Source of the DNA: Oscillibacter valericigenes
Lineage (GTDB): Bacteria > Bacillota > Clostridia > Oscillospirales > Oscillospiraceae
Assembly: GCF_021531915.1 (NCBI RefSeq)
Contig: NZ_JAFBIV010000002.1
Coordinates: 62,001-126,000 of the forward strand
DNA length: 64,000 bases
Direction of reading: 5' to 3'
The notes beneath the pieces are model-generated. The model did no database searches, was not told where the DNA came from, and saw only the letters and a program-made list of their open reading frames with translations. The translations under genes were made by a program, and so were the position numbers. Position 1 is the stretch's first letter. Each line of letters begins with the position of its first letter. Below are positions 32,911-39,598 of this stretch, in pieces.

Positions 32911-33621
32911 ATGGCATCTATTCTGAAAGTTGACGACATCAACGTCTATTACGGCAGCATCCATGCCATCAAGGGCATCTCCTTCGAGGTGAACGAGGGT
33001 GAGATCGTCACTCTGATCGGCGCCAACGGCGCCGGCAAGTCCACCACCCTGAACACCATCTCCGGCCTGCTGCACAGCCGCACTGGCTCCGTCACCTTCA
33101 TGGACGAGAACCTGGGTAAGATCCCCTGCCACAAAATCGTCTCCAAGGGTCTGGCCCTGGTCCCCGAGGGACGCCGGGTGTTCTTGCAGATGACCGTCCA
33201 GGAGAATCTGGAAATGGGTGCCTACACCCAGAGCGGCAAGGCCATCGACCAGGACCTGGCGCATGTCTATGAGCTGTTCCCCCGGCTGAAGGAGCGTATG
33301 AAGCAGGTGGCCGGTACCCTCTCCGGCGGTGAGCAGCAGATGCTGGCCATGGGCCGCGCCCTCATGAGCCACCCCAAGCTGCTGATGCTGGACGAGCCCT
33401 CCATGGGCCTGGCCCCTATCCTGGTGGAGCAGATCTTCGAGATCATCCAGAACCTCCACAAGGAGGGCACCACCATCCTGCTGGTGGAGCAGAATGCTGC
33501 CGCGGCCCTGAGCGTAGCTGACCGTGGCTACGTGCTGGAGACCGGCAAAATCGTCACCTCTGGCTCCGGCAAGGAGCTTCTGGCCTCCCCTGCCATCAAA
33601 AAAGCATATCTGGGCGGCTAA
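32911..33621 (+). CDS. livF: Branched-chain amino acid ABC transporter ATPase LivF
   Basis: The 236-residue ATPase shows Walker A GANGAGKST near residue 37, the LivF hallmark ALVPEGRRVFLQMTVQENLE near 83, signature TLSGGEQQMLAMGRAL near 138, Walker B LLMLDEPSMGLA and switch VEQNAAAAL. Length and all motifs are normal. AAAGGAGG overlaps the livG stop region, so the two ATPases are coupled. A terminator closes the operon. Confidence 0.94.
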   Translation: MASILKVDDINVYYGSIHAIKGISFEVNEGEIVTLIGANGAGKSTTLNTISGLLHSRTGSVTFMDENLGKIPCHKIVSKGLALVPEGRRVFLQMTVQENLEMGAYTQSGKAIDQDLAHVYELFPRLKERMKQVAGTLSGGEQQMLAMGRALMSHPKLLMLDEPSMGLAPILVEQIFEIIQNLHKEGTTILLVEQNAAAALSVADRGYVLETGKIVTSGSGKELLASPAIKKAYLGG

Positions 33622-33630
33622 AGCCCTGCG

Positions 33631-33660
33631 AAAAGGAGAGCGCAGTACGCTCTCCTTTTT
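33631..33660 (+). terminator. Terminator of the liv operon
   Basis: AAAAGGAGAGCG and CGCTCTCCTTTT pair over a CAGTA loop, ending in a T-run. Confidence 0.88.
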
Positions 33661-33662
33661 GT

Positions 33663-33690
33663 TTGCAATTTCCCCGCAATGTGGTATACT
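33663..33690 (+). promoter_or_regulatory. Promoter of niaR
   Basis: TTGCAA (33663-33668) and TATACT (33685-33690) are 16 bases apart. The open-frame ATG at 33697 lies at the transcription start and cannot be used. Confidence 0.55.
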
Positions 33691-33720
33691 GCTGACATGA
33701 CACAAAGGAGGGATCTGCCC

Positions 33721-34236
33721 ATGCGCGCCGAGGAACGCCGCCAAGCCATTCTGGACATTCTGAATCAATCCGGCCTTCCGGTCAGCGCCGCATCCCTGGC
33801 CCGGCAGTTCTCCGTCAGCCGGCAGATCATTGTGGGGGACATTGCCCTCCTGCGGGCCGCAGGAGCGGACATCTCTGCCACGCCCAGGGGCTATGTGGCG
33901 CACCAGCCCTCCCCGGCAGGTCTGGTGCGGCAGGTGGCCTGCCGCCACGACGCCCTTGGCATGGAGACGGAGCTGAACGCCATGGTGGACCAGGGCTGCA
34001 CCGTGTTGGACGTGATCGTAGAGCATCCCATCTACGGCCAGCTTACCGGCCCTCTCCAGCTTTCCAGCCGGTACGATGTGACCCAGTTCATCGTCCGCTG
34101 CACCCAGGCAGATGCCCGGCCCCTGTCGGACTTGACGGAGGGCATCCACCTCCACACCCTATCCTGCCCCAGTGAAGACGCTTTCCAGCGGGTCCGGACG
34201 GCCCTCCGGGATATGGGGGTTCTGGTAGAAGGCTGA
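33721..34236 (+). CDS. niaR: NiaR-like (YrxA/3H domain) transcriptional repressor
   Basis: This 171-residue protein has an N-terminal helix-turn-helix (ILNQSGLPVSAASLARQFSV, then SRQIIVGDIALLRAAG) of the HTH_11 type and a C-terminal 3H domain. The 3H histidines are visible in CRHDALGMETEL near residue 77, DVIVEHPIYGQL near 100 and GIHLHTL near 142. This is the architecture of NiaR, the nicotinate-responsive repressor of NAD synthesis and niacin uptake genes in Firmicutes, in which the His residues bind a divalent metal. ATG at 33721 has AAAGGAGGG nine bases upstream. The adjacent downstream gene begins with a 34-base palindrome, a plausible operator. Confidence 0.88.
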   Translation: MRAEERRQAILDILNQSGLPVSAASLARQFSVSRQIIVGDIALLRAAGADISATPRGYVAHQPSPAGLVRQVACRHDALGMETELNAMVDQGCTVLDVIVEHPIYGQLTGPLQLSSRYDVTQFIVRCTQADARPLSDLTEGIHLHTLSCPSEDAFQRVRTALRDMGVLVEG

Positions 34237-34245
34237 AAATCCCTG

Positions 34246-34274
34246 TTGACAATCCCAATATTTCCATGTATAGT
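34246..34274 (+). promoter_or_regulatory. Promoter of the PfoR-like gene
   Basis: A perfect TTGACA (34246-34251) and TATAGT (34269-34274) are 17 bases apart. The operator-like palindrome starts at the very next base. Confidence 0.75.
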
Positions 34275-34308
34275 GTGGTAGACAGGTGTCAAGACACCTG
34301 TCTACCAC
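34275..34308 (+). promoter_or_regulatory. 34-base palindrome, putative NiaR operator
   Basis: GTGGTAGACAGGTGTC (34275-34290) and its exact reverse complement GACACCTGTCTACCAC (34293-34308) flank AA. It begins right after the -10 box, so a bound repressor would sit on the transcription start. TTTTATTT follows, so it could also act as a terminator for niaR; the promoter placement favours an operator. Confidence 0.65.
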
Positions 34309-34330
34309 TTTTATTTAACAAAGGAAACAG

Positions 34331-35440
34331 GTGCTCTCCATGGAAAATGTCAAAACTTTTCTGAAACGCAAAAACATCATTTTCTCTGCCAAGCGGTACG
34401 GCATCGACGCTCTGGGCGCCATGGCCCAGGGCCTGTTCTGCTCTCTGCTGATCGGCACGATCCTGAACACCATCGGCGCTCAGTTCCACATTGGCTTCCT
34501 CACTGCCCAGATTGCTGAAAAGGTCCCCTACACCGTAGGCGGTCTGGCTTCCTTCATGAGCGGTCCCGCCATGGCTATCGCCATCGGCTACGCCCTCCAG
34601 GCTCCGCCGCTGGTGCTGTTCTCCCTGGCCGCCGTGGGCTATGCCTGCAACCTGCTGGGCGGTGCGGGCGGTCCCCTGGCAGTGCTGTTCGTAGCCATTA
34701 TCGCCTCCGAGTGCGGCAAGGCCATCAGCAAAGAGACCAAAATTGACATTCTGGTGACACCCATCGTCACCACCCTCATCGGCGTTGGCGCCGCCTATAT
34801 CATCGCACCTCCCATCGGCAAGGTGGCCAGCGCCTTCGGCCAGCTCATCATGCACGCCACGGAGCTGCAGCCCTTCCTGATGGGGATTCTGGTATCCGTA
34901 CTGGTAGGCGTGGCTCTGACGCTGCCCATCTCCTCCGCCGCCATCTGCTCCGTGCTGGGCTTGACGGGTCTGGCGGGCGGTGCCGCTGTGGCGGGCTGCT
35001 GTGCCCAGATGGTGGGCTTCGCCGTCATGAGCTTCAAGGAGAACGGCTGGGGCGGCCTGGTGAGCCAGGGCCTGGGCACCTCCATGCTGCAGATGCCCAA
35101 CATCGTGAAAAATCCCCGGATCTGGATCGCTCCCACGCTGGTCTCTGCCATCACCGGCCCCATCGCCACCTGCTTGTTCAAGCTGGAAATGAACGGAGCC
35201 GCCATCAACTCCGGCATGGGCACCTGCGGTCTGTGCGGCCAGTTGGGCGTGTGGACCGGCTGGGTGGCCCCCAGCGAACAGGCCATTTCCAACGGCGCTG
35301 CTGCTCTGTCCCCCACAGCCTTTGACTGGGTGGGCCTGATTCTGATCTCCTTCATTCTCCCTGCCATCCTGGCCCCTGCCATCAACCAGGTGTGCCGCAA
35401 GCTGGGCTGGGTGAAAGACGGAGACCTGACTCTGTCTTGA
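34331..35440 (+). CDS. PfoR-like (PTS EIIC_2 family) membrane transporter
   Basis: The 369-residue protein has about nine hydrophobic segments and belongs to the PfoR / PTS_EIIC_2 family: GIDALGAMAQGLFCSLLIGT near residue 23, GGAGGPLAVLFVAIIASECG near 110 and GMGTCGLCGQLGVWTGW near 295. Despite the PTS name no phosphorylation cysteine module or partner EIIA/EIIB is present, so the substrate path is unknown. GTG at 34331 lies five bases after AAAGGA and is preferred to the ATG at 34340, which would be 14 away. The gene follows a NiaR-like repressor and a palindrome at its transcription start, suggesting niacin or a related molecule as cargo. Confidence 0.85.
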   Translation: MLSMENVKTFLKRKNIIFSAKRYGIDALGAMAQGLFCSLLIGTILNTIGAQFHIGFLTAQIAEKVPYTVGGLASFMSGPAMAIAIGYALQAPPLVLFSLAAVGYACNLLGGAGGPLAVLFVAIIASECGKAISKETKIDILVTPIVTTLIGVGAAYIIAPPIGKVASAFGQLIMHATELQPFLMGILVSVLVGVALTLPISSAAICSVLGLTGLAGGAAVAGCCAQMVGFAVMSFKENGWGGLVSQGLGTSMLQMPNIVKNPRIWIAPTLVSAITGPIATCLFKLEMNGAAINSGMGTCGLCGQLGVWTGWVAPSEQAISNGAAALSPTAFDWVGLILISFILPAILAPAINQVCRKLGWVKDGDLTLS

Positions 35441-35498
35441 GTTTTCTCTGGAGTTGTGGTATCTTAATGGAAAATCTGCCCTCAAAAAGGAGAAGACT

Positions 35499-35918
35499 AT
35501 GGAATACCGCAAGTTTGACAATACCTACATCGTCCGGCTGGACCCGGGCGAAGAAATATTGGAGCAGGTGAAGGTCCTGTCCCTCAAGGAGGGCATCCAG
35601 CTGGCTACCGTGCAAGGGCTGGGTGCGGTCAACGACCTGACCCTGGGCATCTTTAAGCCCGACGAGAAGAAATACTACGCCAATAGCTTCCAAGGCTATT
35701 ATGAGATCGTCTCCCTCACCGGCACCGTCAGCACCATGGACGGCGAATTCTACTGCCACCTGCACCTGAGCGCCGGGGACGCGACCGGCCATGTGGTGGG
35801 CGGTCATCTGAACAAGGCCGTCATCAGCGCCACCGCCGAGCTGGTAGTAACGGTCATCCCCAGCACCGTGGACCGGGCATACAGCCCGGAGATCGGCCTG
35901 AATCTACTGAAGTTCTAA
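35499..35918 (+). CDS. PPC domain (DUF296) protein
   Basis: The 139-residue protein is a stand-alone PPC (plant and prokaryote conserved) domain. LDPGEEILEQVKVLSLKEGI near residue 14, the metal-binding type YCHLHLSAGD near 84 and GGHLNKAVISATAELVV near 99 are hallmark stretches; the histidines CHLHL and GGHL form the putative zinc site of the trimer. Bacterial members are of unknown role; plant homologues carry AT-hooks. Start 35499 has AAAGGAG seven bases upstream. It follows the PfoR-like gene by 58 bases with no terminator, so it may be in the same transcript. Confidence 0.85.
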   Translation: MEYRKFDNTYIVRLDPGEEILEQVKVLSLKEGIQLATVQGLGAVNDLTLGIFKPDEKKYYANSFQGYYEIVSLTGTVSTMDGEFYCHLHLSAGDATGHVVGGHLNKAVISATAELVVTVIPSTVDRAYSPEIGLNLLKF

Positions 35919-35920
35919 AG

Positions 35921-35956
35921 AAAAGACATCCACCGACCCGGTGGATGTCTTTTTTC
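35921..35956. terminator. Bidirectional terminator between PPC and DUF2089-linked genes
   Basis: AAAGACATCCACCG and CGGTGGATGTCTTT pair over ACC and run into six T residues on the plus strand and TTTCTTTAG on the minus strand. Confidence 0.85.
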
Positions 35957-36278
35957 ACAGGTCTTTGATCTGCATTTTATCCAGTTCGCCCCGCTTGCGG
36001 CGCTTTTCCCGGCATGCTGCATAGATAGCCAGCAGGATCACCGTGGGGATATTGCCAAGAATCAGGGACGCCAGAATAGGCCCCCAGATGGTTTTCTCGC
36101 TGTAGGCTACCGCGCTGCACGCCATCAGCAGGGAGTACAAAAAGGGCAACAGCGGCAGAATGAGCCCCGGCCACTTGCTCTCCCGTTTGGAGAGGAAAAT
36201 CTGCAAAAGAATGCCGCCTGCTACAAAAACGATTAAAAAGATAAATAACATGATGGTGATATTAGCTGTAATTTCCAT
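35955..36278 (-). CDS. Three-helix membrane protein paired with the DUF2089-like regulator
   Basis: I recognise no named family in this 107-residue protein. Three hydrophobic segments (about residues 6-28, 38-58, 65-88) are separated by short loops, and the tail KRRKRGELDKMQIKDL is basic and cytosolic by the positive-inside rule. The gene starts one base after the stop of the DUF2089-like regulator, so the two are translated together. Regulator-plus-small-membrane-protein pairs of this kind in Firmicutes often form envelope-stress or self-control units, but that is only inferred from arrangement. Confidence 0.8.
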   Translation of the reverse strand: MEITANITIMLFIFLIVFVAGGILLQIFLSKRESKWPGLILPLLPFLYSLLMACSAVAYSEKTIWGPILASLILGNIPTVILLAIYAACREKRRKRGELDKMQIKDL

Positions 36279-36279
36279 C

Positions 36280-36573
36280 TCACTCCGCCTCCTTCGTTTT
36301 CCGGTATTCCGTGATCAAACGCTTGGCCGTGTCAAAGTCCAGCTTGTCATCCACCGCCAGCCGCTTCACCAGAGACACATAGGGGTCCGCTTCCACCGTC
36401 GCACTGAGGTGTATCTTCTGGATGAGCCGATCCAGCCGCAGCCGCACCGTGGGGTAGCTGACGCCGTATACCGACGCCATTTCTTTCAGGGATCCGGAGG
36501 CCAGGATAAACTTTTTCACGAAAGCCAGGTCCTCGTCCTCCAGCTCCGCCACCCAGGGAGGGATATTGGTCAT
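36280..36573 (-). CDS. DUF2089-like helix-turn-helix protein
   Basis: The 97-residue protein resembles the C-terminal part of DUF2089 proteins. WVAELEDEDLAFVKKFILAS opens the domain and LKEMASVYGVSYPTVRLRLD near residue 29 is a clear helix-turn-helix of the sigma-70 region 4 type. The zinc-ribbon half of full-length DUF2089 is missing. It probably binds DNA as a dimer. AAAGGAGG lies ten bases upstream of the ATG. The upstream region is very AT-rich and holds four ATTTTAT half-sites in two inverted repeats, which may be its own operators. The membrane protein gene follows at one base. Confidence 0.75.
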   Translation of the reverse strand: MTNIPPWVAELEDEDLAFVKKFILASGSLKEMASVYGVSYPTVRLRLDRLIQKIHLSATVEADPYVSLVKRLAVDDKLDFDTAKRLITEYRKTKEAE

Positions 36574-36587
36574 AGCGTCGCGCCTCC

Positions 36588-36623
36588 TTTCATAAAATAA
36601 ATATAAATTTTAATTTTATGAAA
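36588..36623 (-). promoter_or_regulatory. Inverted repeat in front of the DUF2089-like gene
   Basis: TTTCATAAAAT (36588-36598) and ATTTTATGAAA (36613-36623) are perfect 11-base arms with a 14-base AT-only centre. On the minus strand TTAACT and TATATT 17 bases apart lie within it and could be the promoter. Confidence 0.6.
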
Positions 36624-36632
36624 GTTAAGTTG

Positions 36633-36653
36633 AATTTTATTTTAAATAAAATT
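36633..36653 (-). promoter_or_regulatory. 21-base AT palindrome upstream of the DUF2089-like promoter
   Basis: AATTTTATTT and AAATAAAATT flank a single T. It shares the ATTTTAT half-site with the neighbouring repeat; its end overlaps the dus terminator. Confidence 0.55.
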
Positions 36654-36680
36654 ACCCATGTCCATTGGACATGGGTAATT
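36651..36680 (-). terminator. Terminator of the dus-arsC-like operon
   Basis: On the minus strand ATTACCCATGTCC and GGACATGGGTAAT pair over a 3-base loop, followed by TTTATTT. Confidence 0.85.
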
Positions 36681-36684
36681 TCTC

Positions 36685-37650
36685 TCATATCAAATCTCCC
36701 TCGGAATGGTCCCGCAGGGGCAGCTCCGCGAAGATGGCGGCCTCAATGGCCTCGTACTCGCCAGGATTTTTGAAGCGCCGCAGCTTTTTATTTAGCCGCT
36801 CCGCGTCGTCAAAGAGATGGATCAGATAGAACCAGACCTCCCGCATCCGCTGGGCGGCGGTGCCCACCTGACCGTAAAAGGCCTGGTACTCCCGGTACAG
36901 GTCCTGCATAAAAGCCTGCAGCTCCTCCCGGGTGGCGGCGGGACCGCCCCGGAGCTTCCGCAGCAGCGCCGGGTCCGCCACGGCGCCCCGGCCAATCATC
37001 ACGGACTCCACACCGGGAAACCGCTCCTCAAGAGTCCGCACCTCCGCCACGGTCCGTAGGTCGCCGTTATAGCAGACCGGGTTACGGCTGTTCTCCAGCG
37101 CCCGGCCGAACTCCTCCAGATGGACCGGCCCCCGGTACTTCTCCTTCTGCACCCTGGCGTGGATGGTGAGGCAGGCAATGGGATAGCGGTTATAAATTTC
37201 CAGCAGCCGCTCAAATTCCGCCGGGTCCGAGATGCCCAGCCGGGTCTTGACGGACACCGGCAGCTTCACCTGGGAGAACACCTCGTCAAAAAAGCGGTCC
37301 AGTTCTTCGGGCTTTGCCAGGAATCCGGCCCCCTTTCCCTTGGCGGTAACGGTGCCGGAAGGGCAGCCCAGGTTCAGATTCACCTCAGTGTAGCCCAGGT
37401 CCCCCAGCACCTCCGTTGCCCATACAAAATCCGGCGCCTTGCAGCTCATGACCTGGGGCACCGAGGGCAGGTCCCGGTTCTGGGCAGGGTCCAACTCCCG
37501 GAAGTCCCGGGCCGTCATCACATGGTGGTCCGTAGGTGAGAAAAAGGGGATGAAGCAACGGTCCGCGCCGCCGAAGTGCCGGTTCCACACCCGGCGGAAC
37601 ACCACCTTGGTGATGCCGTCCAAAGGCGCAAGGTCGTATCGTTGGATCAT
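36685..37650 (-). CDS. tRNA-dihydrouridine synthase family protein
   Basis: This 321-residue flavoprotein reduces uridine to dihydrouridine in the tRNA D-loop using NADPH and FMN. The TIM-barrel start YDLAPLDGITKVVFRRVW, the catalytic-cysteine stretch NLNLGCPSGTVTAKGKGAGF near residue 92, KTRLG near 137, and the FMN phosphate site SVMIGRGAVADPAL near 213 are all present. The Cys in GCPS is the general acid. The gene overlaps the upstream ArsC/Spx-like gene by four bases (ATGA). Which uridine it modifies (DusA, B or C type) is not clear. Confidence 0.9.
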   Translation of the reverse strand: MIQRYDLAPLDGITKVVFRRVWNRHFGGADRCFIPFFSPTDHHVMTARDFRELDPAQNRDLPSVPQVMSCKAPDFVWATEVLGDLGYTEVNLNLGCPSGTVTAKGKGAGFLAKPEELDRFFDEVFSQVKLPVSVKTRLGISDPAEFERLLEIYNRYPIACLTIHARVQKEKYRGPVHLEEFGRALENSRNPVCYNGDLRTVAEVRTLEERFPGVESVMIGRGAVADPALLRKLRGGPAATREELQAFMQDLYREYQAFYGQVGTAAQRMREVWFYLIHLFDDAERLNKKLRRFKNPGEYEAIEAAIFAELPLRDHSEGDLI

Positions 37651-37997
37651 TTCAGCTTCTCATCCCACTCCGCCTGACGGAAGCCGGTCAGCACGAAGCC
37701 GTCCCCCACCAGGATGGGCCGCTTCACCAACATTCCGTCGGTGGCCAGCAGCGCCAGCTGCTCCTCCTCACTCATGGCGGGCAGCTTGTCCTTCAGATTC
37801 AGCGCTTTATACTGCAATCCGCTGGTGTTGAAAAATTTCTTCAGGGGCAGGCCGCTGGCCTTCCACCAGGTCGTCAGCTCCTCCAGCGTGGGGTTCTCCA
37901 ATTTGATGTCCCGGAATTCATAGGCAATGCTGTTGGCGTCCAGATAGGCCTTGGCCTTCTGGCAGGTGGTGCACTTGGGATAACAGAGAAATAACAT
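37647..37997 (-). CDS. ArsC/Spx/YffB family thioredoxin-fold protein
   Basis: The 116-residue protein has the ArsC-like fold with YPKCTTCQKAKAYLDAN at the N-terminus, a CxxC pair at residues 9 and 12, and MLVKRPILV near 90 with the Arg characteristic of the family. The CxxC is shared with Spx (redox-sensing regulators of RNA polymerase) and some arsenate reductase-like proteins. It lacks any arsenic-resistance neighbours, so a regulatory or thiol-transfer role is at least as likely as arsenate reduction. It is the first gene of a pair with dus, with AGGAGG before the ATG. Confidence 0.82.
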   Translation of the reverse strand: MLFLCYPKCTTCQKAKAYLDANSIAYEFRDIKLENPTLEELTTWWKASGLPLKKFFNTSGLQYKALNLKDKLPAMSEEEQLALLATDGMLVKRPILVGDGFVLTGFRQAEWDEKLK

Positions 37998-38018
37998 ATC
38001 CGTTCCTCCTTAATCATT

Positions 38019-38891
38019 TTATGTAAACAAGTTCAGCTGTTGTCCGGCCTGTCGGTCCTCAAATTTCATCAGCCAGGCCATGGCCTTCTCTGGCTCCCAG
38101 ATCACACCCCTGTCTTCACACTCTGCCCGGAAAATCTTCCATAGAGCCGCATGGTTGGGACTGGAGCACTGATAGCTGTCCCCAAATTGTCGTATATATT
38201 GGTCTTTTAGGCCGAGAAAGTGTTTATCCAGCTGCTGATAAAAGTACTGCCGGTCCCCGTCCCGCAGGGTGACGCCAAAGCCGAAGTTCACAATGACCTC
38301 CACCCCTGCTGCGAAGCAATAGTCCAATAGCCCCCGAAGGTTTTCCTCCGTGTCGTTGATGAATGGCAAGATGGGACACAGCCACATGCCGGTGTGGATG
38401 CCGTTTTCCCGCATGGTCCGCAGCATCTCAAAGCGCTTTCGGGTGGTGCAGACGTTAGGCTCCAGAATGCGGCACAGGTCCTCGTCAAAGGTGGTCAGGG
38501 TGGTGCAAATCACCGTCTTTGTTTTCTCATTGATGCGTTTCAGCACATCCAGGTCCCGTAGGATCAGGTCCGACTTGGTGAGAATGGACACGCCAAAGTC
38601 ATACCGGTCGATGATCTCCAGACACTGCCGTGTCAGCCGCAGGTCCTTTTCCAGCGGCAGATAGGGGTCGCACATGGAGCCGGTGCCGATCATACACCGC
38701 CGCCGCTTTCGCCGCAGGGCTTCCTCCAGCAGCTCCGGGGCGTTGTTCTTCACCGCCACATCCTCAAAGGGGTGGTCCATCTGGTAGCAGGTGCTGCGGG
38801 AGTCGCAGTAGATGCAGCCGTGGGTACAGCCCCGGTAGAGATTCATGCCGTTCTGGGCAGAGAGAATACTCTTGGCCTGGATGAAATGCAT
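38019..38891 (-). CDS. SPL-family radical SAM protein (spore photoproduct lyase-like)
   Basis: The 290-residue protein has radical SAM cysteines in LYRGCTHGCIYCDSR near residue 18 (CxxxCxxC), the GTGSMCDPYLPLEKDLRLTR stretch and SILTKSDLILRDLDVLKRI, which identify the small SPL-like family rather than true spore photoproduct lyase. Its substrate is unknown. ATG 38891 is preferred, eight bases after GAGGGGG; the open frame continues upstream through the yjdF region out of context. The end (QAGQQLNLFT) is short and polar. It is transcribed in the same direction as yjdF, after a terminator. Confidence 0.83.
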   Translation of the reverse strand: MHFIQAKSILSAQNGMNLYRGCTHGCIYCDSRSTCYQMDHPFEDVAVKNNAPELLEEALRRKRRRCMIGTGSMCDPYLPLEKDLRLTRQCLEIIDRYDFGVSILTKSDLILRDLDVLKRINEKTKTVICTTLTTFDEDLCRILEPNVCTTRKRFEMLRTMRENGIHTGMWLCPILPFINDTEENLRGLLDYCFAAGVEVIVNFGFGVTLRDGDRQYFYQQLDKHFLGLKDQYIRQFGDSYQCSSPNHAALWKIFRAECEDRGVIWEPEKAMAWLMKFEDRQAGQQLNLFT

Positions 38892-38962
38892 GCGCACCGC
38901 CCCCTCTCCCAACGTACCGCCAGTATAACAAAAATCAGGGCATCGGACAAGCCTGGAAACAG

Positions 38963-38991
38963 GAAAATCCCCGGAGCGTGACGCTCCGGGG
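38963..38991 (-). terminator. Terminator after yjdF
   Basis: On the minus strand CCCCGGAGCG and CGCTCCGGGG pair over TCA and are followed by ATTTTCC. Confidence 0.8.
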
Positions 38992-38997
38992 CTCGGC

Positions 38998-39417
38998 TCA
39001 ATGGCCCTTATGCTTCTCCCGCCGTTTTTCCCGGCGCAGGGCAAACTGGCGATCCGCTTCCGCCTCCCGTTCCTCCCGGGAGGTCTTTTTGCGGGCCTCC
39101 TTCCCCTGCTCCCGCTGAAGCTGCAGCGCCTGCTGGGCCTTGGTTCCGATCCCAGTGTTCTGCAGCGACTTTTGGATCTGCCGCTGCATCCGCTTGGGAT
39201 TGATCCGCCGCTCCTCCGGCGCTGCCGCCTCCATGGATGGGCTGAATGGCAAATGCCGCCAATGTTCCAGTAGAAGGGCATAGACCTCATAGTCCTTCGG
39301 CTCAGCGCCGAAGGTGATCTTGCAGACCTGGTAGGTCCGACCCTCCCTCCGTTCGTAGATCCCCACCCAAAAGGGGTCCTCAAACAAGACGGTCAACTCT
39401 GCGTATCCCTGTTCCAT
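38998..39417 (-). CDS. yjdF: YjdF family protein
   Basis: The 139-residue protein matches YjdF: the N-terminal half has LTVLFEDPFWVGIYERREGR and KITFGAEPKDYEVYALLL, and the C-terminal half is a highly basic Lys/Arg/Glu/Gln helix (EEREAEADRQFALRREKRR) typical of the family. YjdF genes are the common target of the yjdF riboswitch, which senses azaaromatic compounds, and YjdF is thought to help against them. GGAGG lies six bases before the ATG. Its leader of about 115 bases contains the candidate riboswitch. It has its own promoter and terminator. Confidence 0.85.
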   Translation of the reverse strand: MEQGYAELTVLFEDPFWVGIYERREGRTYQVCKITFGAEPKDYEVYALLLEHWRHLPFSPSMEAAAPEERRINPKRMQRQIQKSLQNTGIGTKAQQALQLQREQGKEARKKTSREEREAEADRQFALRREKRREKHKGH

Positions 39418-39434
39418 GTGCGTGTCCTCCTTAA

Positions 39435-39530
39435 AAAAGCATCCGGAGAACGGACAACCAAGGAGGCAGGTTACTGATCCCCTTCCGGGGACGCCCGGAC
39501 TACCAACCGGGCCGTGTTTTTATCTCCGCT
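39435..39530 (-). promoter_or_regulatory. Candidate yjdF riboswitch
   Basis: Between promoter and yjdF the minus-strand leader contains AAACACGGCCCGG, GTAGTCCGGGC and GATCAGTAACCTGCC. GCCCGG/CCGGGC and CCCCGG/AGGGG hairpins are visible. This order and the downstream gene fit the yjdF motif as I recall it; I cannot compare with the family model here. Confidence 0.7.
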
Positions 39531-39535
39531 CTTTC

Positions 39536-39564
39536 ATCATAGCGGGCCTTTATCGCAACGTCAA
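39536..39564 (-). promoter_or_regulatory. Promoter of yjdF
   Basis: On the minus strand TTGACG (39559-39564) and TATGAT (39536-39541) are 17 bases apart. Confidence 0.7.
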
Positions 39565-39565
39565 G

Positions 39566-39592
39566 AAAAACCGCCGGACTTCGGTCCGGCGG
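39566..39592 (-). terminator. Terminator of greA
   Basis: On the minus strand CCGCCGGAC and GTCCGGCGG pair over CGAA and are followed by TTTTTC. It abuts the yjdF -35 box. Confidence 0.88.
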
Positions 39593-39598
39593 TGGTAC

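Noticed and set aside
34275-34308. Palindrome as only a niaR terminator
   Set aside because: A hairpin with following TTTTATTT is possible. But it begins immediately after a perfect promoter and would need to end niaR inside the next transcript, so an operator is preferred; not fully excluded.
37647-37997. Arsenic resistance gene
   Set aside because: The protein is ArsC-like by fold, but has no ars neighbours and carries a CxxC seen in Spx/YffB proteins, so no arsenate reductase claim is made.
38892-39383. Upstream extension of the SPL-type radical SAM frame
   Set aside because: It runs through the yjdF gene and its terminator. The ATG at 38891 has a ribosome site.
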